Assembly (NCBI GenBank): GCA_025993795.1
Contig: JAMQHL010000052.1
Location: forward strand, 1 to 59,700
DNA length: 59,700 nucleotides
DNA from: Planctomycetota bacterium
GTDB lineage: Bacteria; Planctomycetota; UBA8742; UBA2392
Reading direction: 5' to 3'
The notes under the pieces are model-generated. The model saw nothing but the letters and a program-made list of their open reading frames with translations. It had not been told where the DNA came from and searched no databases. A program made the translations under genes and the position numbers. Shown one piece after another: positions 53,539 to 59,700 of the stretch. Every line of letters begins with the position of its first letter. Positions within the stretch are counted from its first letter, which is position 1.

Positions 53539-54885
53539 ATGTTTTCAAAGATCCTCATTGCTAACCGGGGTGAAATCGCCCTGCGCATCATCCGCGCCTG
53601 CCGCGAGATGGGCATCAAGGCCGTTTGCGTTTACAGCGAGGCCGACAAATTCGGGCCGTGGCTGGACATCGCCGACGAAAAGTACTGCATTGGTCCGGCA
53701 CCCAGTGTGAAGAGCTACCTCGATATCAGCCGCATCATGGCGGCGGCAGAAGTCGCCGACGTAGATGCGATTCACCCCGGCTACGGGTTCCTGAGCGAGA
53801 ACGCCCATTTTGCCGAGGTGTGCCAGAGCAGCGGCATCAGCTTCATCGGCCCCTCGCCGGAGGCGATTCGCTTGCTGGGCAACAAGGCCAAGGCGCGTGA
53901 GCTTGCCGTGAAGGTCGGTGTGCCCCTGCTGCCGGGCACCAAGGAACTTGTTGCCGACGACAAAGAAGCCATCGAGATCGCCAACGACATCGGCTATCCG
54001 GTAATCGTGAAGGCGGCTGCCGGCGGCGGCGGCCGCGGCATGCGCGTGGCGCACAATGAGATTGCGCTCGTGAACGGTTTTCTGCAGGCCAAGTCAGAAG
54101 CCGCAACGGCATTCAAGGATGACGGCGTCTACATCGAGAAATACCTGGAGCGTCCGCGCCACGTTGAAATCCAGATTATTGCTGACAGCGGGGGCAATTA
54201 CGTCTATTGCGGCGAGCGTGACTGCTCGTTGCAGCGGCGCCACCAGAAGCTGGTGGAAGAGGCGCCCAGCCCGATCATGACACCCGAGCTGCGCGAAAAG
54301 ATGGGTGCTGCGGCGGTGACGCTGTGCAAAGCCGCTAACTACGTCACGGCCGGCACGGTGGAGTTCCTGGTCGACAAGAAGGGCAACTTCTTCTTCATGG
54401 AAGTGAACACGCGCATCCAGGTTGAGCACCCGGTGTCTGAGCTCGTGACGCGCACGGACCTGATCCAGGCGCAGATCATGGCGGCCGCAGGCGAGAAGCT
54501 GCCGTTCACGCAAGCCGACGTTGAGGTACGCGGCCACGCCATTGAAGTGCGCATCAATGCGGAAGACCCGGACAACGGCTTTCGCCCCAGCCCGGGCAAG
54601 ATCACCGATCTGTTCATACCCGGCGGCCCCGGCGTGCGCTGGGACAGCCACATCAAGGTGGGGTACACCATTCCGCCCAACTACGACAGTATGGTCGGCA
54701 AGCTGCTGGTTTTTGCCAAAGACCGCCCGGCGGCGATTGCGCGAATGCGGCGGGCACTGGGCGAGTTCGTGATCGAGGGGATCAAGACCACGATTCCGCT
54801 GCATCAGAGGATCATGCAGGACGCCAATTTCATCAAGGGCGACGTGGACACCGGGTACATCGAGAACGTACTGCTGGCCCGCTGA
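53539..54885 (+). CDS. accC: Acetyl-CoA carboxylase biotin carboxylase subunit
   Basis: 448 residues, standard AccC length. KILIANRGEIALRIIRACREMGI, HPGYGFLSENAHFAEVC, VKAAAGGGGRGMRVA (ATP loop), RDCSLQRRHQKLVEEAPSP, FFMEVNTRIQVEHPVSE and NYDSMVGKLLVFAKDR are all present. With AccB it makes carboxybiotin for malonyl-CoA synthesis. No accA or accD was found in the window, so its carboxyltransferase lies elsewhere or is shared with the PccB-type subunit (inference). Confidence 0.96.
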   Translation: MFSKILIANRGEIALRIIRACREMGIKAVCVYSEADKFGPWLDIADEKYCIGPAPSVKSYLDISRIMAAAEVADVDAIHPGYGFLSENAHFAEVCQSSGISFIGPSPEAIRLLGNKAKARELAVKVGVPLLPGTKELVADDKEAIEIANDIGYPVIVKAAAGGGGRGMRVAHNEIALVNGFLQAKSEAATAFKDDGVYIEKYLERPRHVEIQIIADSGGNYVYCGERDCSLQRRHQKLVEEAPSPIMTPELREKMGAAAVTLCKAANYVTAGTVEFLVDKKGNFFFMEVNTRIQVEHPVSELVTRTDLIQAQIMAAAGEKLPFTQADVEVRGHAIEVRINAEDPDNGFRPSPGKITDLFIPGGPGVRWDSHIKVGYTIPPNYDSMVGKLLVFAKDRPAAIARMRRALGEFVIEGIKTTIPLHQRIMQDANFIKGDVDTGYIENVLLAR

Positions 54886-54953
54886 AATTCCTGACTTGCG
54901 ACGCGGAATAACTCTTCATCGACAAGCTGTTGCACTGTCGGGAGGAGTGGGAC

Positions 54954-55127
54954 ATGACATTCTTCGACATAGCACACTGGGTTCTGATGGGCGGCGCGGT
55001 TTCTGCGGCGCTGGTAGCCGTCGGCAGCGTGGCCTACGCGCTGCGCGACAGGCCCCGATCGGCCAAGGGTGACGGCAAGGACACCGCGCTGATCCTTCAC
55101 GGTGAAGGCGTGCGCCGAGACTGCTGA
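54954..55127 (+). CDS. Small membrane protein, unknown function
   Basis: 57 residues with one strong transmembrane helix (WVLMGGAVSAALVAVGSVAYAL) and a basic cytoplasmic-looking tail (RDRPRSAKGDGKD). GGAGGAG lies 6 nt before the ATG, one of the best ribosome sites in the window, which argues that the gene is real. No homologous family is recognised. A terminator follows after about 50 nt. Confidence 0.7.
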   Translation: MTFFDIAHWVLMGGAVSAALVAVGSVAYALRDRPRSAKGDGKDTALILHGEGVRRDC

Positions 55128-55175
55128 ATCATACAAGACCAGGGAACAGCGGCGTGTGCGCGATACGCCGACTCC

Positions 55176-55200
55176 GGGGCGGCCTGTGTACGGCCGCCCC
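55176..55200 (+). terminator. Terminator hairpin behind the small membrane protein gene
   Basis: GGGGCGGCC-TGTGTAC-GGCCGCCCC forms a 9-bp perfect stem with a 7-nt loop, followed by TTCTTACGTT. It separates this gene from the convergent radical SAM gene. Confidence 0.75.
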
Positions 55201-55258
55201 TTCTTACGTTAAGCGGGCAGCCGGAATGTCCGGCAGGCGCGGCTCAAACCCGTGCGCT

Positions 55259-57355
55259 TTACTTGACAAAGTGCTTCGCGCCGGCGGCCGCAAGCTCAGC
55301 TTTCTGTGCCATCCGCTCTTTGAACTCAGGTGCGTACAAGACTTTGGCGCGGCGCTGCATGTTTGCATCCATCTCGTCTTGCGGCTGCTCGAGCCCTGTG
55401 CGGCAGGTCAGCGGGTCAACGCCGCATACGATGCAGCCCGGCGTATGTCCGCTGCAATCTTTCGTGTATTGCTCCATGCGCGAGCGCACGCGCTCGTCCC
55501 ACAAGTACTGTTTGTTTGCGCCTACGCTGATCATGTCCCAGGGCAGAAACTCGTGTTCGCCGCGCTGGCGGTGAATGTAGAAGTCGGCGTCCACGCCGGC
55601 TTCCGCACACGCGGCGTGCCACAGGTTCAAGTCGCAGCATTCTTCCCAGGCGTCGAAGCGGGCACCCTTGCGCCAGGCCAGCTCGGTTACCTTGCCCAGG
55701 CGCCGGTCGCCACGTGAGTACAGGGCCTCAAGCCAGCTTGTGTTGTAGTGATGGACCTTCAGGCGGATGTTGCGGTGCCTGATCAACGAGCGCAGCAGTT
55801 TCGTGTGGCGCTCAAGGGTCTCGCGGTCGCACATCGGTTCCCACTGGAATGGCGTGAACGCCTTGGGCACGAACAGGCTGACCGTCACATTCAGCGTGAA
55901 GCTGTTCCGCTTCATCGCCCGCGCCATCTCAGCAATCAGGTTCAACAGCGCCGCCGACTCGCGGATGTCGTCCTCGGTTTCCGTCGGCAGGCCGATCATC
56001 ATGTAAAATTTGATCGTCTTGTAGCCCTCACTCAACGCGGCGCGGGCGCCTTCTACCAGGTCGTGTTGTGTGATTGTCTTGTTGATCACGCGCCGCAGCC
56101 TCTCGCTGCCGGTTTCGGGCGCCAGTGTCAGGCCCGACTTGCGCACGTTCTTGGTCAACCCGGGCAGGTGCGTGAGCTGCTGGTCCACACGCAGGCTTGG
56201 CAGCGCGACACTGATATGCTCGCCGGCAAAGCGCGTTTGCAGCAGCTTGATCATCGCCACAAGCTGGGGGTGGTCGCTGCTGCTCAATGACAGCAGGCTG
56301 ATTTCGTTGTAGCCGGTGTTGCGCACAAGCTCTTCGGCCAGTTTCACCACCGTCTCGGGCGTGCGGTAACGTTGCGGCCGGTCAATCATCCCGGCTTGGC
56401 AGTAGCGGCAGCCCTCGGTACAGCCGCGCATGACCTCAATCGTGACGCGGTCCTGGATGACCTCGACGAAGGGCAGGATCTGCTTGGTCGGGTAGAAGGT
56501 TGTGTTGAGGTTGGCAACGGCGTTCTTCTTTACACGCGCGGGCACACCGGGCGCGTTTGGCTTCATGGCACTGATGGTGCCGTCATCGTTGTAGCTGACA
56601 TCGTAGGCCGATGGCACGTAACAACCCGGCAGGGCCGCGGCGCACATGGCCAGGAACTCGCGCCGCGACAATGCGCCAATCGTCGCCAGGTCGTCGGGCA
56701 ACGCCGCAAAGCGCAACACGAAGGGCTTCTCTGCGTAAACGTCCCTGGCGCTGAAGTCGGCGGGAAGTCGATAGCGCTCAAGCACAGCAGGCTCAAGTCG
56801 GTTGCGCCACACGCCGACCAGATGCAGGAATGCGGGCAGCACTTCTTCGCCCTCGCCCAGCAGGAACAGGTCCACGAAGTCTGCCAGCGGCTCCGGTGTC
56901 AGCGCGCCGGTGCCGCCCGCGATAATCAGCGGCGCGGACGCGTCATCACTGCCACGACGGATCGGCAGGCCCGCAAGGTCCAGCATGTTCAGCAGGTTGC
57001 TGTAGCTGGTCTCGTTCTGCAGGCTGAAACCCAGCACGTCAAAGTCGCGCAGTGGTTGATAGCTGTCGAGCGAGTAAAGCGGGATCGAATTCTGCCGCAG
57101 CACGCCTTCCATGTCGGCCCAGGGCGCGAACGCGCGTTCGCACAGCAGATCGCCGTGGCACTCGTTGACCAGGTGGTAGAGAATGCGAAAGCCCTGGTTG
57201 CTCATGCCGATGGCGTATGTGTCCGGAAAGCACAGGGCAAAGCGCACGCGGCCATCCCAGTCCTTGCGAATCGCATTGACCTCGCCGCCCATGTACTGGG
57301 CGGGCGTCTTTACACCAAGCAGGTGCGGCTTGACCTTGTCGAGAACGCTTTCCAT
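55259..57355 (-). CDS. B12-binding-like radical SAM protein (TIGR03960-like)
   Basis: 698 residues. The N-terminal domain (GGEVNAIRKDW, FALCFPDTYAIGMSNQGFRILYHLVNE, DVLGFSLQNETSYSNLLNML) is the cobalamin-binding-like Rossmann domain without an obvious D-x-H-x-x-G. The radical SAM cluster motif is RGCTEGCRYCQAG (C-x3-C-x2-C). LTLAPETGSERLRRVINKTI and KFYMMIGLPTETEDDI are the conserved middle. A C-terminal Cys-rich segment (CSGHTPGCIVCGVDPLTC) could hold a second metal site. The family often precedes DUF2344/TIGR03936 and rne/rng genes; none is here, and its reaction is not known. The Met at 57355 was chosen because the family begins close to KPHLLGVKTPAQYMGGE; AAGG lies just upstream. Confidence 0.88.
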   Translation of the reverse strand: MESVLDKVKPHLLGVKTPAQYMGGEVNAIRKDWDGRVRFALCFPDTYAIGMSNQGFRILYHLVNECHGDLLCERAFAPWADMEGVLRQNSIPLYSLDSYQPLRDFDVLGFSLQNETSYSNLLNMLDLAGLPIRRGSDDASAPLIIAGGTGALTPEPLADFVDLFLLGEGEEVLPAFLHLVGVWRNRLEPAVLERYRLPADFSARDVYAEKPFVLRFAALPDDLATIGALSRREFLAMCAAALPGCYVPSAYDVSYNDDGTISAMKPNAPGVPARVKKNAVANLNTTFYPTKQILPFVEVIQDRVTIEVMRGCTEGCRYCQAGMIDRPQRYRTPETVVKLAEELVRNTGYNEISLLSLSSSDHPQLVAMIKLLQTRFAGEHISVALPSLRVDQQLTHLPGLTKNVRKSGLTLAPETGSERLRRVINKTITQHDLVEGARAALSEGYKTIKFYMMIGLPTETEDDIRESAALLNLIAEMARAMKRNSFTLNVTVSLFVPKAFTPFQWEPMCDRETLERHTKLLRSLIRHRNIRLKVHHYNTSWLEALYSRGDRRLGKVTELAWRKGARFDAWEECCDLNLWHAACAEAGVDADFYIHRQRGEHEFLPWDMISVGANKQYLWDERVRSRMEQYTKDCSGHTPGCIVCGVDPLTCRTGLEQPQDEMDANMQRRAKVLYAPEFKERMAQKAELAAAGAKHFVK

Positions 57356-57484
57356 CGCGGCCTTATTCAATCGCAAAGGCGGCAAACCGCAATGAGCGGC
57401 GTCGCAGTAGAACGTCGATAATCCCGGGCTGGTCTCGGGCACTGCCAGTGTTCATATGCAGGCAACCTTGGTTAATTGGGAACC

Positions 57485-57730
57485 ATGAAAGTGACGATCC
57501 TGTACTTTGCCCATTTGCCGGATCGTACCGGCACGCGCGAAGAGACGCGCAATGTTCCGGACGGCGTTAGCGCGGGCCAACTGCGCAAGCTGCTGGAGAG
57601 CGAGCACCCCAGGCTTGCGGGCGCGCTGGAAAGTTGCCGCGTCGCCGTCAATGAAGAGTTCGTGCAGGACGAAACACCATTGGCCGACGGCCAGACCGTT
57701 GCCTTCATTCCACCCGTGAGCGGCGGATGA
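57485..57730 (+). CDS. moaD: MoaD-like sulfur carrier protein (molybdopterin synthase small subunit type)
   Basis: 81 residues, ubiquitin fold. The strand VTILYFAHLPDRTGT, the middle helix SAGQLRKLLESEHP and VAVNEEFV, DGQTVAFIPPVSGG are typical of MoaD; the C-terminal Gly-Gly is the site of adenylation and thiocarboxylation. Its TGA overlaps the next ATG (ATGA). No moaE is adjacent. The link with the following anion channel gene could mean a formate or nitrate enzyme that needs molybdopterin, but that is inference. Confidence 0.88.
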   Translation: MKVTILYFAHLPDRTGTREETRNVPDGVSAGQLRKLLESEHPRLAGALESCRVAVNEEFVQDETPLADGQTVAFIPPVSGG

Positions 57731-58551
57731 ACGAAAACACACCTGATGCCCTGCTGCCCCCCGAAATGGCGGCCAAAGCCGAAGCCATTGGCGTCAAGAA
57801 GGCCGGCCTTGATGTGCTCAGCACACTGGCGCTGTCGGTGCTGGCAGGCGCGTTCATCGCCATGGGCGCGGTGTTCAGCACGACGGTGATGGCGGACCCT
57901 GCCCTGAGTTTTGGCTGGCAGCGGCTGCTGGGCGGCTTGGTGTTCAGTGTCGGGCTGATCATGGTCGTGGTCGGCGGCGCCGAGCTGTTCACCGGCAACA
58001 CGCTGATCGTGATGGCTTGGGCCGGCCGCAAAGTGAAAACAACCGCACTGCTGCGCAACTGGGGGCTGGTCTACATTGGCAACTTCGCGGGCGCCGCAGG
58101 CACGGCCCTGCTGATCTTTCTTGCGGCGCAGTACGGCATGGGCAACGAGCTGGTTGGCCGCTACGCCGTGCGCGTCGCCGAAGCCAAGTGCCAAGCCGGC
58201 TTCGGCGAGCTGGTGGCCCGCGGTGTGCTGGGCAATGCCATGGTCTGCATTGCGGTGTGGCTGGCCTTTTCAGCGCGCAGCACGACCGACCGCGTACTGG
58301 TGGTGGTCCCGCCGATTGCGATGTTCGTGGCCGCCGGTTTCGAGCATTGCGTGGCGAACATGTACTACATTCCAGTCGGCCTGCTGATCCGCGACGTGGC
58401 CAACGTGGGCGGCGCCGCAGAAGGGTTGACCCACCTGGGCTTTGCCAGGAACCTCGTCGCGGTCACACTCGGCAACATCATCGGCGGCGGCGTGCTGGTG
58501 GGAGCGATGTACTGGTTCATCTACCTGCGGCCACGCAAGGGAAGCGCATGA
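57727..58551 (+). CDS. Formate/nitrite transporter family channel
   Basis: 274 residues with six membrane helices. FNT signatures are visible: GGAELFTGNTLIVMAWAG after TM2, GVLGNAMVCIAVWLA and GFEHCVANMYYIPVGLL (with the pore His in FEHCVANM). Members carry formate, nitrite, hydrosulfide or other small monovalent anions; which one is not evident. ATGA overlaps at both ends join it to MoaD upstream and to the gamma carbonic anhydrase downstream. Confidence 0.93.
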   Translation: MNENTPDALLPPEMAAKAEAIGVKKAGLDVLSTLALSVLAGAFIAMGAVFSTTVMADPALSFGWQRLLGGLVFSVGLIMVVVGGAELFTGNTLIVMAWAGRKVKTTALLRNWGLVYIGNFAGAAGTALLIFLAAQYGMGNELVGRYAVRVAEAKCQAGFGELVARGVLGNAMVCIAVWLAFSARSTTDRVLVVVPPIAMFVAAGFEHCVANMYYIPVGLLIRDVANVGGAAEGLTHLGFARNLVAVTLGNIIGGGVLVGAMYWFIYLRPRKGSA

Positions 58552-59114
58552 CGGACCCGCGGTTCATGTCCAATGTCGAGCCCCTCGTGCACCTGATGCC
58601 GGGCGGCTGGTACAAAGCCAGCAACGCCATTGTCGTTGACCGCGTTGCCGTAGGCGAAGGCAGTAGCATCTGGTTCGGGTGTGTGCTGCGGGGTGACATT
58701 GCCCCGATCCGCATTGGCAAGTTCACAAACGTCCAGGACCTGGCCTGCGTGCACATCGACCCTGAAGAAGAAAACGTCATCGGCGATTACGTCAGCGTCG
58801 CCCACCACGCGCTGGTACATGGCCGCGAAGTCGGCGACTGCACGCTGATCGGCATGCACGCCATCATCATGGGCGGCAGCATCATCGGTGAAGGCTGCAT
58901 TATTGCCGCCGGCGCCATGGTCACTGAAAACAAGGTCATCCCGCCGCGCAGCCTTGTGATGGGCATGCCCGGCAAGGTCGTACGCCAGGTCACCGACGCC
59001 GAGTACGAGAACAACAAGTGGCGCGCAATGACCTACTACGACAACGCCCAACGCTGGTGCGAACGCAACAGCGGCGTTCCCGACGGCCCACTGGGCAAAG
59101 GCCCCGGCAGATAA
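58548..59114 (+). CDS. Gamma-class carbonic anhydrase family protein (left-handed beta-helix)
   Basis: 188 residues with hexapeptide repeats (IWFGCVLRGDIAPIRIGKFTNVQD, VSVAHHALVHG, LIGMHAIIMGGSIIGEGCIIAAGAMV). The zinc ligands of Cam-type enzymes appear as HIDPE, VAHHALVHG (His-x4-His). The Arg and Gln positions (RGD, NVQD) are kept. It is of the CamH/YrdA size. The ATG overlaps the FNT stop. Probably interconverts CO2 and bicarbonate, or is a catalytically silent homologue; activity cannot be told from sequence. Confidence 0.9.
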   Translation: MTDPRFMSNVEPLVHLMPGGWYKASNAIVVDRVAVGEGSSIWFGCVLRGDIAPIRIGKFTNVQDLACVHIDPEEENVIGDYVSVAHHALVHGREVGDCTLIGMHAIIMGGSIIGEGCIIAAGAMVTENKVIPPRSLVMGMPGKVVRQVTDAEYENNKWRAMTYYDNAQRWCERNSGVPDGPLGKGPGR

Positions 59115-59115
59115 G

Positions 59116-59219
59116 TGGCATCGCCTTCCAGGCGATGTAGTTGCACGGGCCTCTGGCCCGTGTCTGTTTGCCAGCGGCTGGAAGCCGCTGGTACGACATT
59201 GGCTGGAAGCCAATGCCAC
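59116..59219. repeat. Cluster of four hairpins framed by GTGGCA...TGCCAC
   Basis: Directly behind the carbonic anhydrase gene lie four perfect palindromes in 97 nt: CATCGCCT/AGGCGATG (59119-59137), CACGGGCC/GGCCCGTG (59144-59162), CCAGCGGCT/AGCCGCTGG (59171-59191) and CATTGGCT/AGCCAATG (59197-59215), each with a 3-nt loop; three of the loops are GGA or its complement TCC. GTGGCA opens the cluster and TGCCAC closes it. The second stem resembles the hairpin behind recA. It separates convergent genes. Confidence 0.75.
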
Positions 59220-59226
59220 GGCGCCG

Positions 59227-59700
59227 CTACGTACCTGCGGTTGCTAACTCCGGTGGTTGCTTCAGCGATTCCACGTACTGATCCCACATGGCTTGCGTTT
59301 CCGGGTCCGTCGCGGCGTCATACTTGGGTGCCTGCGCGCGCATAGGCGCCGGGATCGGCTTTGGCGGCGGCGGGATCTCGGGCGCAGCCTCCTGTGTCAC
59401 CGCCGTATCATGCTGTGGGCCGAACTTTTCTTCGACGCACTGCATCGCGGCATCGCGGGCCTGGGTCATCAGCTCGATGCGCTTGTCGATGGCTTCGCTG
59501 AGTGCGCGGGCGGCACGCAGCGCGGTGCTGGGCGAAATATCCCAGCGGTAATTGTCGTCGTCGCCGGCTTGCAGGTCAGCACCGCGGCGGTCGATTTCGG
59601 CGCTGTGGGCGCGGATCGTCAGGCGGTGCAGGGCGATCATTTCATCCAGCGCTTCTATATAGAAGAACTTGATAAAGCGCCCGTAGCACTCATTGAAGAA
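59227..59700 (-). CDS. Hypothetical protein, 3'-terminal part (gene continues past the right edge)
   Basis: The leftward frame is open to the edge of the window: 20 codons upstream of the first internal ATG (59640) also read through without a stop (FFNECYGRFIKFFYIEALDE), so the true start lies beyond 59700. The visible 157 residues have a helical first part (MIALHRLTIRAHSAEIDRRGA, TALRAARALSEAIDKRIELMTQARDAA) and a Pro/Ala-rich linker ending in a short acidic tail. Function not recognised. Confidence 0.6.
   Translation of the reverse strand, partial: FFNECYGRFIKFFYIEALDEMIALHRLTIRAHSAEIDRRGADLQAGDDDNYRWDISPSTALRAARALSEAIDKRIELMTQARDAAMQCVEEKFGPQHDTAVTQEAAPEIPPPPKPIPAPMRAQAPKYDAATDPETQAMWDQYVESLKQPPELATAGT

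Noticed and set aside
59116..59219. CRISPR or tRNA in the hairpin cluster
   Set aside because: The units are different palindromes rather than repeats with spacers, and no cloverleaf or T-loop GTTCGA motif is present.

Overview
The window is dense, GC-rich bacterial chromosome. It suggests a Gram-negative, Planctomycetota-like (PVC-type) or similar uncultivated lineage. Pointers to an outer membrane are a heptose epimerase for LPS, prolipoprotein diacylglyceryl transferase and several lipobox proteins. Pointers to the lineage are an EF-P whose tip reads PGNWRG instead of PGK, a bacterial deoxyhypusine-synthase-like protein, a Tricorn-type protease, a TIGR03960-like radical SAM protein and an IS200-like element framed by GC-rich palindromes. 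The lineage is an inference; no rRNA or tRNA gene was seen.

Layout. 1-760: the first codons of a probable ISL3-type transposase and a probably truncated gene. 794-9478: an FHA-GAF-HD-GYP regulator, a rhomboid-like protein lacking catalytic residues, a C-terminal processing protease, pheT, lgt and a DUF169 gene. 9506-12143: a thioesterase and acyl-CoA synthetase pair, then a tiny membrane protein. 12503-20522: Tricorn-like protease, MazG, deoxyhypusine synthase-like protein, hldD, a tyrosine phosphatase and recA. 20644-21304: the IS200-like element. 21341-38008: alaS, then a large fatty-acid block, rpmF-plsX-fabH-fabD-fabG, then an acyl-CoA carboxylase / methylmalonyl-CoA mutase / epimerase set, then acpP-fabF. 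38074-40921: a lipoprotein, then dapF, an M50 protease and scpA joined by ATGA overlaps. 40904-47868: a modular amidase, DoxX, UPF0316, two unknown genes, an aspartase/fumarase and RidA. 47881-54885: efp with a visible promoter, an MFS carrier, a coiled-coil lipoprotein, a large cyclophilin and accB-accC. 54954-59700: a small membrane protein, the radical SAM protein, a MoaD / formate-nitrite channel / gamma carbonic anhydrase triad joined by ATGA overlaps, a cluster of four hairpins and a gene running off the right edge.

How the genes work together. The central block links elongation of fatty acids (malonyl-CoA use, ACP, condensing enzymes) with biotin-dependent acyl-CoA carboxylation and the propionyl-CoA to succinyl-CoA route; both draw on CoA thioesters. 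A second accB-accC pair lies 20 kb away, but no accA or accD was seen. Many gene starts overlap the previous stop by 4 nt, so translational coupling looks common.

The most interesting observations are: the methylmalonyl-CoA module nested inside the FAS II cluster, with a mutase that lacks its B12 domain; a deoxyhypusine-synthase homologue in a genome whose EF-P has Asn at the modified position; the two near-symmetrical arms of three hairpins around the IS200-like gene; an amidase with a golvesin-like domain between its metal ligands and a MYXO-CTERM-like tail; an insertion of about 80 residues in AlaRS; and a ParE-like toxin remnant behind fabG.
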